Assembly (NCBI RefSeq): GCF_014646515.1
Contig: NZ_BMNK01000007.1
Location: 188,398 to 252,397 of the forward strand
DNA length: 64,000 bases
From: Nonomuraea glycinis
Lineage (GTDB): Bacteria > Actinomycetota > Actinomycetes > Streptosporangiales > Streptosporangiaceae
Direction: 5' to 3'
Position numbers and translations under genes: made by a program. This document shows positions 1 through 8,653 of the stretch, one piece after another. Position 1 is the first letter of the stretch; every line of letters starts with the position of its first letter. The notes beneath the pieces were generated by a model, which was not told the origin of the DNA, ran no database searches, and saw nothing but the letters and a program-made list of their open reading frames with translations.

Positions 1-783
1 GGGCATCCGCCGCTGGAGTTCCACCAGGACATGATCGACTCATCCACGTTGCTGCCCAAGGGCGACTTCGGCGGCATGGGCTCCGAATACCTGCTCGGCG
101 TCGAGCCCGTCAACGGCCGTGACATCTTCAGCCGGATCGTGGCCGGCGCCGGCATCTCGTTGCTGATCGGCTTCCTGGCCACGCTCGTGTCGGTGCTCAT
201 CGGCACCGTGATGGGCGTCGTCGCCGGCTACTTCGGCGGCTGGGTCGACCAGGTCATCGGCCGCCTGATGGACGTCTTCCTCGCCTTCCCGCTGCTGGTC
301 TTCGCGATCGCGCTGGCCGGCGTCGTCCCCGACAAGGGGTTCGGCCTGGAGGGCAACGGGCTGCGCATCGCGATGCTGATCTTCATCATCGGCTTCTTCA
401 GCTGGCCCAGCATCGGCCGCATCGTCCGCGGCCAGACCCTGTCCCTGCGCGAGCGCGAGTTCGTCGACGCGGCGCGGAGCCTGGGCGCCCGCAACGGCTA
501 CATCCTGTTCCGTGAGATCCTGCCGAACCTGATCGCGCCGATCCTGGTCTACGCGACGCTGCTGATCCCGGCCAACATTCTGTTCGAGGCGGCGCTGTCG
601 TTCCTCGGCGTCGGCATCAACCCGCCCACCCCCACCTGGGGTGGCATGCTCTCGGAGGCGGTGCGCTTCTACACGCTGCCGCACTTCGTGATCTTCCCCG
701 GTCTGGCGATCTTCGTCACGGTTCTGGCCTTCAACCTGTTCGGCGACGGGCTGAGGGACGCCTTCGACCCGCGGGCGCACTGA
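1..783 (+). CDS. peptide-type ABC transporter permease (DppC/OppC family), 5'-truncated
   Basis: Membrane permease subunit of a peptide/nickel-type ABC importer. The frame is open from base 1, so the N-terminus lies outside the window; the ATG at 31 is internal. Several hydrophobic segments are visible, the first starting at about base 150. The cytoplasmic EAA loop that docks on the ATPase is clear (EFVDAARSLGA followed by REILPN), and the C-terminal part carries the family's SFLGVGI and PTWGGML motifs. It is followed after 47 bp by the binding-protein gene and then the second permease and two ATPases, so it is the first visible gene of that operon. Substrate cannot be read from sequence; oligopeptide is the default for the family. 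Confidence 0.93.
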   Translation, partial: GHPPLEFHQDMIDSSTLLPKGDFGGMGSEYLLGVEPVNGRDIFSRIVAGAGISLLIGFLATLVSVLIGTVMGVVAGYFGGWVDQVIGRLMDVFLAFPLLVFAIALAGVVPDKGFGLEGNGLRIAMLIFIIGFFSWPSIGRIVRGQTLSLREREFVDAARSLGARNGYILFREILPNLIAPILVYATLLIPANILFEAALSFLGVGINPPTPTWGGMLSEAVRFYTLPHFVIFPGLAIFVTVLAFNLFGDGLRDAFDPRAH

Positions 784-830
784 CCCTTCGCCCATGCTCC
801 ATCCCCATCTCCACTAACAAGGGGTAGTGA

Positions 831-2594
831 ATGAAAAGGAAATCCGCACTGGCGGCGGCCGCGACAGCGGCACTCGCCTTGGTGCTCTCCGCCTGTGGCG
901 GCGGAGGGGGCGGCACAACCCAGCCGGCCCAGTCCGCTTCGGGCGCCGCCGCGCAACCCGTGGCGAACGCCGCGCTGACCGAGGTGTTCAACCCCTCGAC
1001 CAAGAAGGGCGGCACCCTCAAGGCCGCCCACTCCGCCGACTGGGACAGCCTCGACCCGGGCGACACCTACTACGGCTACTCGTTCAACTTCGGCCGGTTC
1101 TACTGGCGGACGCTGACGATGTACAAGCCGGGTCCCGGCCCTGACGGCAACACGGTCATCCCTGACCTCGCCGAGTCGCTGGGTGAGCCGAGCGACGAGG
1201 GCAAGACCTGGACGTACAAGATCAAGCCTGGTCTGAAGTACGAGGACGGCACGCCGATCGGGGCGAAGGACGTCGCCTACGCGGTGGCCAGGACCTTCGA
1301 CAAGGAGACCTTCCCGCACGGCCCGTCCTACCTGAACGAGCTGCTGGACTGGCCGAAGGACTTCAAGGGCGTCTACAAGACCCCTGACGTCGACTACAAG
1401 TCGGCCGTCGAGGCGACGGACGACACGACGGTCGTCTTCCACCTGAAGAAGCCGTTCGCGTCCATGGACTACATCGTCCAGATGCCGATGACCGCTCCGG
1501 TGCCCAAGGACAAGGACACCGGCGCGAAGTACCGTGAGAAGATCATCTCCTCCGGGCCGTACAAGTTCGAGACGAACGAGATCGGTAAGAAGTTCGCGCT
1601 GGTCCGCAACGACCAGTGGGACCCGGCGACCGACCCGAACCGTCCCGCGCTGCCGGACCGCATCGAGGTCCAGCTCAACGTCAACGCCGACGACCTGGAC
1701 AACCAGCTCATCTCCGGAGACATCCACCTCGACATCCCGGGCACCGGTCTGCAGCCGGCCGCGCTGGGCAAGGTCCTGCCGGACCCGGCCCTGAAGGCGC
1801 GTACGGACAACCCGACCATCCCCAGGCTCTGGTACATCTCCGTCATCCCGGACAACCCGCCCCTGGACAACGTCGACTGCCGCAAGGCCGTGATGTACGC
1901 CGCGGACCGCGTCGCCAACCAGACCGCCTACGGAGGCGAGGTCGCCGGCGGCGAGATCGCCACCAACGTGATGCCGCCGCCCATCGTCGGCCAGGAGAAG
2001 TTCGACACCTACCCGTCCGAGGGCAACAAGGGCGACACCACCAAGGCCAAGGAGGCGCTCACCGCCTGTGGCCAGCCCAACGGCTTCTCCACCACGATGA
2101 CCTTCCGTGCCGACCGCCCGCGTGAGAAGGCGCTGGCCGAGGCCATGGAGCAGGCGCTGTCCAAGGTGGGCATCAAGCTCACGCTCAAGGGCTTCCCGGC
2201 CTCCAGCTACTTCTCCGACTACGCCGGCAACACCGCGTACGTCAAGAAGAACGGCATCGGCCTGGCCACCCACGGCTGGGGCTCCGACTGGCCTGACGGC
2301 TACGGCTTCATGCAGGCCATCGTCGACAGCCGCACCATCCGTGACGCCGGTAACTACAACCTGAGCGTCAAGAGCGACAAGGTCGACGGCCTGATCGACC
2401 AGGCCTCGGGTGAGCTCGACACAACCGCCCGCAACAAGCTGTGGGTCGACGTCGACAAGGCCGTCATGGAGGACGCCTCCCTCCTCCCGGTCGTCTGGGC
2501 CAAGGCGCTGCTGCTGCGCGGCCAGGGCGTGACGAACGTCGCCTACAACGAGGGTCAGAGCATGTACGACTACATCATGCTCGGCGTCGAGTGA
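831..2594 (+). CDS. ABC transporter substrate-binding lipoprotein, family 5 (peptide type)
   Basis: Extracytoplasmic receptor of the importer. The 587-residue product begins with a lipoprotein signal: basic MKRK, an Ala-rich hydrophobic stretch, and lipobox LSAC (Cys about residue 22), followed by a Gly-rich linker. The rest fits SBP_bac_5: LKPGLKYEDGTP-like sequence near residue 130, and 'AADRVANQTAYGG' and 'GSDWPDGYGF' stretches typical of Dpp/Opp receptors. Start ATG at 831 has AAGGGG 8 nt upstream. A receptor sitting between the two permease genes is an unusual order. A strong hairpin follows the stop codon and may set the expression level of receptor relative to the downstream permease. 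Confidence 0.93.
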   Translation: MKRKSALAAAATAALALVLSACGGGGGGTTQPAQSASGAAAQPVANAALTEVFNPSTKKGGTLKAAHSADWDSLDPGDTYYGYSFNFGRFYWRTLTMYKPGPGPDGNTVIPDLAESLGEPSDEGKTWTYKIKPGLKYEDGTPIGAKDVAYAVARTFDKETFPHGPSYLNELLDWPKDFKGVYKTPDVDYKSAVEATDDTTVVFHLKKPFASMDYIVQMPMTAPVPKDKDTGAKYREKIISSGPYKFETNEIGKKFALVRNDQWDPATDPNRPALPDRIEVQLNVNADDLDNQLISGDIHLDIPGTGLQPAALGKVLPDPALKARTDNPTIPRLWYISVIPDNPPLDNVDCRKAVMYAADRVANQTAYGGEVAGGEIATNVMPPPIVGQEKFDTYPSEGNKGDTTKAKEALTACGQPNGFSTTMTFRADRPREKALAEAMEQALSKVGIKLTLKGFPASSYFSDYAGNTAYVKKNGIGLATHGWGSDWPDGYGFMQAIVDSRTIRDAGNYNLSVKSDKVDGLIDQASGELDTTARNKLWVDVDKAVMEDASLLPVVWAKALLLRGQGVTNVAYNEGQSMYDYIMLGVE

Positions 2595-2637
2595 CCAGGC
2601 GATATTCGGGGATCTAAGCGAAGGCAGGTGAAGGCAG

Positions 2638-2669
2638 GGATGGCCTGCCCGGCGACGGGCAGGCCATCC
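2638..2669 (+). promoter_or_regulatory. perfect 14-bp hairpin between receptor and permease genes
   Basis: GGATGGCCTGCCCG at 2638-2651, loop GCGA, then the exact reverse complement at 2656-2669. No T-run follows, so it is not a classic terminator. It ends 11 nt before the GTG start of the next gene (2681), which lacks a good Shine-Dalgarno. It may protect the receptor mRNA 3' end, attenuate read-through, or limit ribosome access to the permease start. Confidence 0.75.
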
Positions 2670-2680
2670 GGCCGGTAGCG

Positions 2681-3694
2681 GTGCTCACATACATCATCAG
2701 ACGACTCATCGGCGCTTTCGCCATGCTGATCGTCATCAGCATGGTCACCTTCGGCATCTTCTTCGTGGTGCCGCAGTGGGCCGGTTCCACCCCGGAGGCT
2801 CTCGCCTCGCGGTATGTCGGCCGCGCGGCCACTCCTGAGACGGTGCACCTGGTCGCCGAGCGACTGGGCTTCAACGACCCGATCGTCGTGCAGTACGGCC
2901 GGTTCCTCAAGGGCATCTTCGTCGGTGCCGAGTACGACTACGGAGCCGGCGTCGAGCAGTGCCCGGCGCCCTGCCTGGGCTACTCCTTCATCAGCGGCCA
3001 GCCCGTCTGGCCGGACCTGCTCGACCGCATGCCGGTGACCTTCTCCCTGGCCATCGGGGCGGCCCTCCTCTGGGTGGTCTTCGGCGTGTCCGTCGGCGTG
3101 CTCTCCGCGCTGCGGCGCGGCAGCTTCTTCGACCGGCTGTCCATGGGCACCGCGCTCGCCGGGGTGTCGCTGCCGATCTTCTTCACCGGCATGGTCTCCC
3201 TGGTCGTCTTCAGCTACGGCCTCGGCTGGACCCCGCCGGGCGGCGCGTGGACCGACCTGACGGAGAACCCCGCCCAATGGGCTTACAACCTGCTGCTGCC
3301 GTGGATCACGCTGGCGTTCCTGTTCGCGGCGACCTACGCCAGGCTCACCCGCGCGGGCATGCTGGAGACCATGGGTGAGGACTACATCCGCACCGCGCGC
3401 GCCAAGGGCCTGCGCGAACGCGAGGTCGTGGTCAAACATGGGCTGCGCGCCGCGCTGACCCCGATTCTCACCCTGTTCGGCATCGACTTCGGCCTGCTGA
3501 TCGGCGGAGCCATCCTGACGGAGACGACCTATACTCTGCCCGGACTCGGCCAGTTCGCCATCCTGGCCATCAGAAACCAGGACCTGCCGCAGGTCATGGG
3601 CGTGGTCCTGTTCGCCGCCGGCTTCGTGGTGGTCGCGAGTTTCGTCGTCGACCTCCTCTACGCGGTGGTCGACCCGAGGGTGAGGTTGTCGTGA
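2681..3694 (+). CDS. peptide-type ABC transporter permease (DppB/OppB family)
   Basis: Second membrane subunit of the importer, 337 residues. The N-terminus MLTYIIRRLIGA is the standard DppB opening, which supports the GTG start at 2681 despite a weak ribosome binding site. About six hydrophobic segments; a large periplasmic loop after the first one contains two Cys residues (around EQCPAPCLG). The EAA loop reads GEDYIRTARAKGL. The C-terminal segment ending DLLYAVVDPRVRLS matches the family. The stop overlaps the start of the first ATPase gene (GTGA at 3691-3694), indicating translational coupling. Confidence 0.94.
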   Translation: MLTYIIRRLIGAFAMLIVISMVTFGIFFVVPQWAGSTPEALASRYVGRAATPETVHLVAERLGFNDPIVVQYGRFLKGIFVGAEYDYGAGVEQCPAPCLGYSFISGQPVWPDLLDRMPVTFSLAIGAALLWVVFGVSVGVLSALRRGSFFDRLSMGTALAGVSLPIFFTGMVSLVVFSYGLGWTPPGGAWTDLTENPAQWAYNLLLPWITLAFLFAATYARLTRAGMLETMGEDYIRTARAKGLREREVVVKHGLRAALTPILTLFGIDFGLLIGGAILTETTYTLPGLGQFAILAIRNQDLPQVMGVVLFAAGFVVVASFVVDLLYAVVDPRVRLS

Positions 3695-4716
3695 GCTTCC
3701 TGGACGTCAAGGATCTGCGGATCCATTTCCCCACCGACGACGGGCTCGTCAGAGCCGTCGACGGCCTGACCTTCAGCCTCGAGCGCGGCCAGACCCTCGG
3801 CATCGTCGGCGAGTCCGGCTCCGGCAAGAGCGTGACCAGCCTCGGCATCCTCGGCCTGCACAAGGGCGGCCGGGCCAAGATCTCCGGTGAGATCTGGCTC
3901 GACGGCGAGGAGCTCGTCGGCGCCTCGGCCGAGGCGGTGCGCGGCCTGCGCGGCAAGAAGATGGCGATGATCTTCCAGGATCCGCTGTCCTCGATGCACC
4001 CCTACTACACCGTCGGCCACCAGATCATCGAGGCCTACCGGATCCACCACGACGTGAGCAAGCAGGTGGCGCGCAAGCACGCGGTCGACCTGCTCGGCCG
4101 CGTCGGGATCCCCGAGCCGGCCAAGCGCGTCGACAGCTACCCGCACGAGTTCTCCGGCGGCATGCGCCAGCGCGCCATGATCGCCATGGCGCTGTCGTGC
4201 GACCCCGAGCTGCTCATCGCCGACGAGCCCACCACCGCGCTCGACGTGACCGTACAGGCACAGATCCTCGACCTGATGCGCGACCTTCAGCGCGAGTTCA
4301 ACTCCGCGCTGATCGTCATCACGCACGACCTCGGCGTCGTGGCGGAGCTGTCGGACGACATCCTGGTCATGTACGGCGGCAAGTGCATCGAGTACGGCAA
4401 GGCCGACGACATCTTCTACCAGCCCGAGCACCCCTACACCTGGGGCCTGCTCAGCTCCATGCCCCGCCTCGACCGGGAGCGCACCGAACGGCTGCTGCCG
4501 ATCAAGGGCTCCCCGCCGTCCCTCATCAACGTGCCCCCGGGCTGCGCCTTCCATCCCCGCTGCCCGTACGCCGACCGCACCGACGGCCGCTCCTCCACCG
4601 AGGTGCCGGACCTGGCCCCGACCGAGCGCGGGCACCTGGTGCGCTGCCACATGGGCAGGACCGAACGGCGGACGCTGTGGGAGACCGAGATCAAGCCAGT
4701 GCTGGAGACCCAGTGA
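3691..4716 (+). CDS. ABC transporter ATP-binding protein (DppD/OppD family)
   Basis: Cytoplasmic ATPase that powers the importer; 341 residues. Walker A GESGSGKS at residues 40-47, signature SGGMRQR, Walker B LLIADEPTTALDV and the switch His in VITHDLG are all present. The C-terminal oligopeptide-type extension is visible (GSPPSLINVPPGCAFHPRCPYA), with the Cys pattern common in DppD. It overlaps the permease upstream by 4 bp and the second ATPase downstream by 4 bp (GTGA at 4713-4716). Confidence 0.95.
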   Translation: MSFLDVKDLRIHFPTDDGLVRAVDGLTFSLERGQTLGIVGESGSGKSVTSLGILGLHKGGRAKISGEIWLDGEELVGASAEAVRGLRGKKMAMIFQDPLSSMHPYYTVGHQIIEAYRIHHDVSKQVARKHAVDLLGRVGIPEPAKRVDSYPHEFSGGMRQRAMIAMALSCDPELLIADEPTTALDVTVQAQILDLMRDLQREFNSALIVITHDLGVVAELSDDILVMYGGKCIEYGKADDIFYQPEHPYTWGLLSSMPRLDRERTERLLPIKGSPPSLINVPPGCAFHPRCPYADRTDGRSSTEVPDLAPTERGHLVRCHMGRTERRTLWETEIKPVLETQ

Positions 4717-5735
4717 GCGAGAACGAGCCGCTTCTTTCGGTACAGAACCTCGAGAAGCACTTCCCCGTCACCAAAGGCCTCCTCAAGCGGGAGGTCGGCG
4801 CCGTCAAGGCGGTCGACGGGATCAGCTTCGACGTGTTCAAGGGCGAGACGCTCGGCCTGGTGGGCGAGTCGGGCTGCGGCAAGTCCACCACCGGCCGGCT
4901 GGTGACCAGGCTGCTGGAGCCCACCGGCGGCAAGGTCGTCTTCGAGGGCCGCGACATCACCCACATGGGTCAGGGCAAGCTGCGCCCGCTCCGCCGCGAC
5001 ATGCAGATGATCTTCCAGGACCCCTACTCGTCGCTCAACCCGCGGCACACCGTCGGCGCCATCGTCGGCGCCCCGTTCCGCATCCAGGGCGTGAAGACCG
5101 AGAACGGCACCAAGAAGGCCGTACAGGACATTCTGGAGATGGTCGGCCTCAACCCAGAGCACTACAACCGCTACCCGCACGAGTTCTCCGGCGGGCAGCG
5201 GCAGCGCATCGGCATCGCCCGCACCCTGGCGCTCAAGCCGAAGCTGATCATCGCCGACGAGCCGGTCTCCGCGCTCGACGTGTCGATCCAGGCCCAGGTC
5301 GTGAACCTGCTCGAAGACCTGCAGAACGAGCTCGACCTGACGTACGTGGTCATCGCCCACGACCTGTCGGTGGTGCGCCACATCAGCGACAGAGTGGCCG
5401 TCATGTACCTCGGCAAGATCGTGGAGATCGCCGACCGTAAGCGCCTCTACACCGCGCCCATGCATCCGTACACCAACGCGCTGCTGTCGGCGGTGCCGGT
5501 GCCGGACCCCAAGGCGCGCAGGGACCGCGACCGGATCCGCCTCACCGGCGACGTGCCGAGCCCGCTCAACCCGCCTCCCGCGTGCCGCTTCCACACCCGC
5601 TGCTGGAAGGCCCAGGAGATCTGCAAGACCGTCGAGCCGCCGCTCGAGGAGCTGGCCGGCGGCCACCGCGTCGCCTGTCACTTCCCGGAGAACGCGCCCG
5701 TCGCCGCCACCGCAGAGGACGCCACCAAGGCGTGA
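4713..5735 (+). CDS. ABC transporter ATP-binding protein (DppF/OppF family)
   Basis: Partner ATPase, 340 residues from the GTG at 4713. A longer open frame runs upstream but lies inside the previous gene. Walker A GESGCGKS at 51-58, signature SGGQRQRIGIARTL, Walker B IIADEPVSALDVS and VIAHDLS follow in order. The C-terminal region PSPLNPPPACRFHTRCWKA is the oligo_HPY-type extension with paired Cys. Last gene of the importer operon; it converges on the response regulator gene and shares a hairpin terminator with it. Confidence 0.95.
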   Translation: MSENEPLLSVQNLEKHFPVTKGLLKREVGAVKAVDGISFDVFKGETLGLVGESGCGKSTTGRLVTRLLEPTGGKVVFEGRDITHMGQGKLRPLRRDMQMIFQDPYSSLNPRHTVGAIVGAPFRIQGVKTENGTKKAVQDILEMVGLNPEHYNRYPHEFSGGQRQRIGIARTLALKPKLIIADEPVSALDVSIQAQVVNLLEDLQNELDLTYVVIAHDLSVVRHISDRVAVMYLGKIVEIADRKRLYTAPMHPYTNALLSAVPVPDPKARRDRDRIRLTGDVPSPLNPPPACRFHTRCWKAQEICKTVEPPLEELAGGHRVACHFPENAPVAATAEDATKA

Positions 5736-5748
5736 GGTGACCCACCCG

Positions 5749-5781
5749 GCCCTGTCCTGGCCCGTCGGCTCAGGACAGGGC
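5749..5781. terminator. bidirectional terminator between converging genes
   Basis: GCCCTGTCCT at 5749-5758 pairs perfectly with AGGACAGGGC at 5772-5781 across a 13-nt loop. It lies between the ATPase gene (+) and the response regulator gene (-); the right arm covers the regulator's last codons. Confidence 0.65.
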
Positions 5782-6453
5782 GCCCGGGGTGATCAGGCCG
5801 GTCTCGTAGGCCAGCACCACTGCCTGCACCCGGTCGCGCAGCCCCAGCTTGGTCAGCACGTTGCCCACGTGCGTCTTGACCGTGGTCTCGCTCACCACCA
5901 GCTTGGCCGCGATCTCCGCGTTGGACATGCCCTTGGCGATCAGCCGCAGCACCTCCAGCTCCCGCTCGGTGAGCCGGTCCAGCCGGACGGGCGTGGTCTG
6001 CGCGTAGGCCGACGGCAGCCTGGCCGCGAACCGGTCGAGCAGCCGCCGGGTCACGCTCGGCGACACGATCGCGTCACCCGCCGCCACCACCCTGATCGCC
6101 TGCACCAGCTCGTCGGGCGGCACGTCCTTGAGCAGGAACCCGGACGCGCCGGCCCGCAGCGCCTCCACGATGTACTCGTCCAGGTCGAAGGTCGTCAGCA
6201 CCAGCACCTTCGGCACGTGCGCGCTCGGCGCCGCCTCCCGCACGATCCTGCGGGTCGCCTCGATGCCGTCGACCCCCGGCATCCGGATGTCCATGAGCAC
6301 CACGTCGGGCAGCAGCGCCCTCGTCTGCTCCTGCGCCACCTGGCCGTCGCCCGCCTGGCCCACGACCGTGATGTCGGGCTCGGCCTCCAGGATCAGGCGG
6401 AACCCCGTACGCAGCAGCGGCTGGTCGTCGACCAGCAGCACTCTGATGGTCAT
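5770..6453 (-). CDS. NarL/LuxR-type two-component response regulator
   Basis: DNA-binding response regulator, 227 residues. Receiver domain: acidic pair D9-D10, phosphoacceptor D55 in VVLMDIRMPG, conserved Lys in the FLLKDVPPDEL stretch. C-terminal LuxR helix-turn-helix at about 155-215 (LTERELEVLRLIAKGMSNAEIA, then SETTVKTHVGNVLTKLGL). Its start overlaps the stop of the histidine kinase by 4 bp, so the two form a cognate pair. Target genes cannot be inferred. Confidence 0.96.
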   Translation of the reverse strand: MTIRVLLVDDQPLLRTGFRLILEAEPDITVVGQAGDGQVAQEQTRALLPDVVLMDIRMPGVDGIEATRRIVREAAPSAHVPKVLVLTTFDLDEYIVEALRAGASGFLLKDVPPDELVQAIRVVAAGDAIVSPSVTRRLLDRFAARLPSAYAQTTPVRLDRLTERELEVLRLIAKGMSNAEIAAKLVVSETTVKTHVGNVLTKLGLRDRVQAVVLAYETGLITPGALS

Positions 6454-7664
6454 TGTCCGTCCTTCAACGGGAACCTCGCCCGCACCTTGAAACCGCCTCC
6501 GGCTTTCGGGCCGATGGTCAGGATTCCACCATAGAGGGCGACTCTCTCGCGAATGCCCACCAGACCATGGCCCGGCCGCCGCGGCGAGGCGGCCGCGCCC
6601 AGCCCGTCGTCCTCCACCCGCACCTCGAGCTCGTCCCGCCCGTGCCGCACGGTCACCTCGGACCGCGCGCCCGCGCCCGCGTGCCGCAGGGAGTTCGTCA
6701 GACCCTCCTGGACCAGGCGGTAGGCGGCCAGGTCCACCCCGGCGGGCACCCGCCGCGCCGCGCCCTCCACCGACAGCGTGGTGCTCAGCCCGGCCTCGCG
6801 CATCTGCTCCACCAGCGCCGGCAGGTCCCGCAGGCCCGGCTGCGGCGTCAGCTCGGCACGGGCGTCCGCCCGCAGCACGCCGACGATGTCGCGCATCTCC
6901 GCCATCGCCGTGCGGCCCGTCGACTCGATCGCCGACAGCGCCTCACTCGCCGACTCCGGATCGGTGGCCAGCACCTTGCGCGCCGCCGCCGCCTGCACCG
7001 TCATCACGCTCACGTGGTGGGCGACGACGTCGTGCAGCTCGCGGGCGATCCGCGTACGCTCCTCCGCCCTGGCCGCCCGGGTGTCGGCCGCGCGCGCCCG
7101 CTCCAGGCGGGCGGCCCGGTCCCGCAGCTCCTCCAGGTAGGCGCGGCGCAGCCGCAGGCTCCGCCCGCCGCCCCAGACGGCCACCAGCACCACGAGCACC
7201 GCCACATGATCGCTCCAGCGGGTCGTGGTGAGAGGGCCGGCCGCCGCGCCCACCCCGTAGACGACCAGCGACAGCAGCAGCCCGCCCAGCGCCGCCGCCA
7301 GCCCGCGATAGGACGCCACCGCGTACAGCAGCACCACCACCGCGACGCCCGCCAGCCCCACGCCGTAGCCGAGGGCGGACAGCAGCGTCGCGGACACCAG
7401 GCTCGCGCACAGCCCGGCCAGCGGCCAGCGCCTGCGCACGGCCACCGGCACGCACATCAGCAGCACGAGGGTGACGCCCACCGCGTCAGGGGCCCGGCCG
7501 GCGAACAGGCCCGGTGGCTCCAGCCGCCCGCCGTCCCGGCCCAGGAACAGCACCACGGAGACCGCGGCCACCAGCACCGCCAGGACCGAGTCATGGAACG
7601 TGGTCCGGTCTGCGCGCACCGCTTCACTGTAGGCCCAGGTGAAAGCCCGAAACCTCCTACCCAA
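6450..7664 (-). CDS. sensor histidine kinase (HisKA_3 family)
   Basis: Membrane sensor kinase of the NarX/DesK class. The N-terminal half holds several hydrophobic segments and no large extracytoplasmic domain, so the signal is probably sensed in the membrane. Dimerisation/phosphoacceptor helix: RIARELHDVVAHHVS with His about residue 211. The ATPase domain carries EDDGLGAA and the G-box GHGLVGIRERVALYGG. The longest frame begins with TTG at 7664; a GTG at 7619 (VRADRTTFHD) is an alternative, and neither has a convincing Shine-Dalgarno at normal distance. Co-transcribed with the regulator (4-bp overlap); the nuclease gene lies 14 bp upstream on the same strand. Confidence 0.93.
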   Translation of the reverse strand: MGRRFRAFTWAYSEAVRADRTTFHDSVLAVLVAAVSVVLFLGRDGGRLEPPGLFAGRAPDAVGVTLVLLMCVPVAVRRRWPLAGLCASLVSATLLSALGYGVGLAGVAVVVLLYAVASYRGLAAALGGLLLSLVVYGVGAAAGPLTTTRWSDHVAVLVVLVAVWGGGRSLRLRRAYLEELRDRAARLERARAADTRAARAEERTRIARELHDVVAHHVSVMTVQAAAARKVLATDPESASEALSAIESTGRTAMAEMRDIVGVLRADARAELTPQPGLRDLPALVEQMREAGLSTTLSVEGAARRVPAGVDLAAYRLVQEGLTNSLRHAGAGARSEVTVRHGRDELEVRVEDDGLGAAASPRRPGHGLVGIRERVALYGGILTIGPKAGGGFKVRARFPLKDGQ

Positions 7665-7678
7665 GGAGGAGAACGCGG

Positions 7679-8539
7679 CTACAGCTCGTCGGTCGCCGCG
7701 CGCCGGTTGCTGCGGACCGTGTCACCCGGCTGCCGGGCCGGCACCGGCGGGGGAGTGCCGCCGAACTCCGGGCAGAGCGCCTGATGGTCACACCAGTCGC
7801 ACAGGCGGCTCGGCCTGGCCCGCCACTCGCCCGTCTCCAGCGCCCGCTCGATCGCCGTCCACAGCGCCCGCACCTTGCGCTCGGTCGCCAGCAGATCGGC
7901 CTCGTCGGGGGCGTACCGCAGCACCTCGCCGCGGCCGCCCAGATAGACCAGCTGCAACAGCCGGGGCACCTCGCCGCGCAGCCGCCACAGCACCAGCGCG
8001 TAGAACTTCATCTGGAACAGCGCCTTGGCCTCGAAGTCCGGCCCCGGCGCGCTGCCCGTCTTGTAGTCGACCACCCGCACCTCACCGGTCGGCGCCACGT
8101 CCAGGCGGTCCACATAGCCGCGCAGCATCAGCCCGCCGTCGAGCACCGCCTGCACGTAGAGCTCCCGCTCGGCCGGCTCCAGCCGGGTCGGGTCCTCCAG
8201 CGTGAAGTAACGCTCCAGCATCCCGCGCGCCTGCGTGAGCCACTCGGCCCGCTCGGCGTCGTCGGCGAACATCTCCGCGTAGGCCGGCTCCTCGGCCAGC
8301 AGCCGCTCCCACTGCGGCTCCAGCAGCCCCAGCGCCGCCTCCACCGAACGGCGCGGAGCGGGCAGGTCGTAGAGCCGCTCCAGCACCGCGTGCACCACTG
8401 TGCCGCGCACCGCCGCCGGGGAGGGCTTCTCCGGCAACTGGTCGATCACCCGGAACCGGTAGAGCAACGGGCAGGTCATGAAGTCGCCCGCCCGGGACGG
8501 GGAGAGGGCTCCGATGATCACCGGATCGGTCAACGTCAT
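7679..8539 (-). CDS. RecB-family PD-(D/E)XK nuclease with predicted 4Fe-4S cluster
   Basis: Predicted DNA exonuclease of the RecB/AddB-nuclease/Cas4-like superfamily, about 286 residues. Visible motifs: GTVVHAVLERL, the catalytic VVDYKTG, and QMKFYAL (QxxxY). One Cys near the N-terminus (MTCPLLYRFR) plus a C-terminal CDWC-x5-C cluster gives the four-Cys pattern of the AddB/Cas4 iron-sulfur staple. No helicase partner or CRISPR array is nearby, so it is probably the stand-alone actinobacterial housekeeping nuclease. I prefer ATG at 8539 over the in-frame GTG at 8548. Confidence 0.88.
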   Translation of the reverse strand: MTLTDPVIIGALSPSRAGDFMTCPLLYRFRVIDQLPEKPSPAAVRGTVVHAVLERLYDLPAPRRSVEAALGLLEPQWERLLAEEPAYAEMFADDAERAEWLTQARGMLERYFTLEDPTRLEPAERELYVQAVLDGGLMLRGYVDRLDVAPTGEVRVVDYKTGSAPGPDFEAKALFQMKFYALVLWRLRGEVPRLLQLVYLGGRGEVLRYAPDEADLLATERKVRALWTAIERALETGEWRARPSRLCDWCDHQALCPEFGGTPPPVPARQPGDTVRSNRRAATDEL

Positions 8540-8653
8540 GCACCGCACTCTAGGTCACCGGCCCGACATAACCGGGCTCGCGAGTCCGGGATCACTCCCT
8601 CCGGCGCGTAGCATCAAGGCAGCGACAGGCACTGGTGAACGGCAAGGAGCGCG

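Noticed and set aside
7679..8539. Cas4 of a CRISPR system
   Set aside because: Cys pattern and motifs are shared with Cas4, but no array or other cas gene lies within the window.
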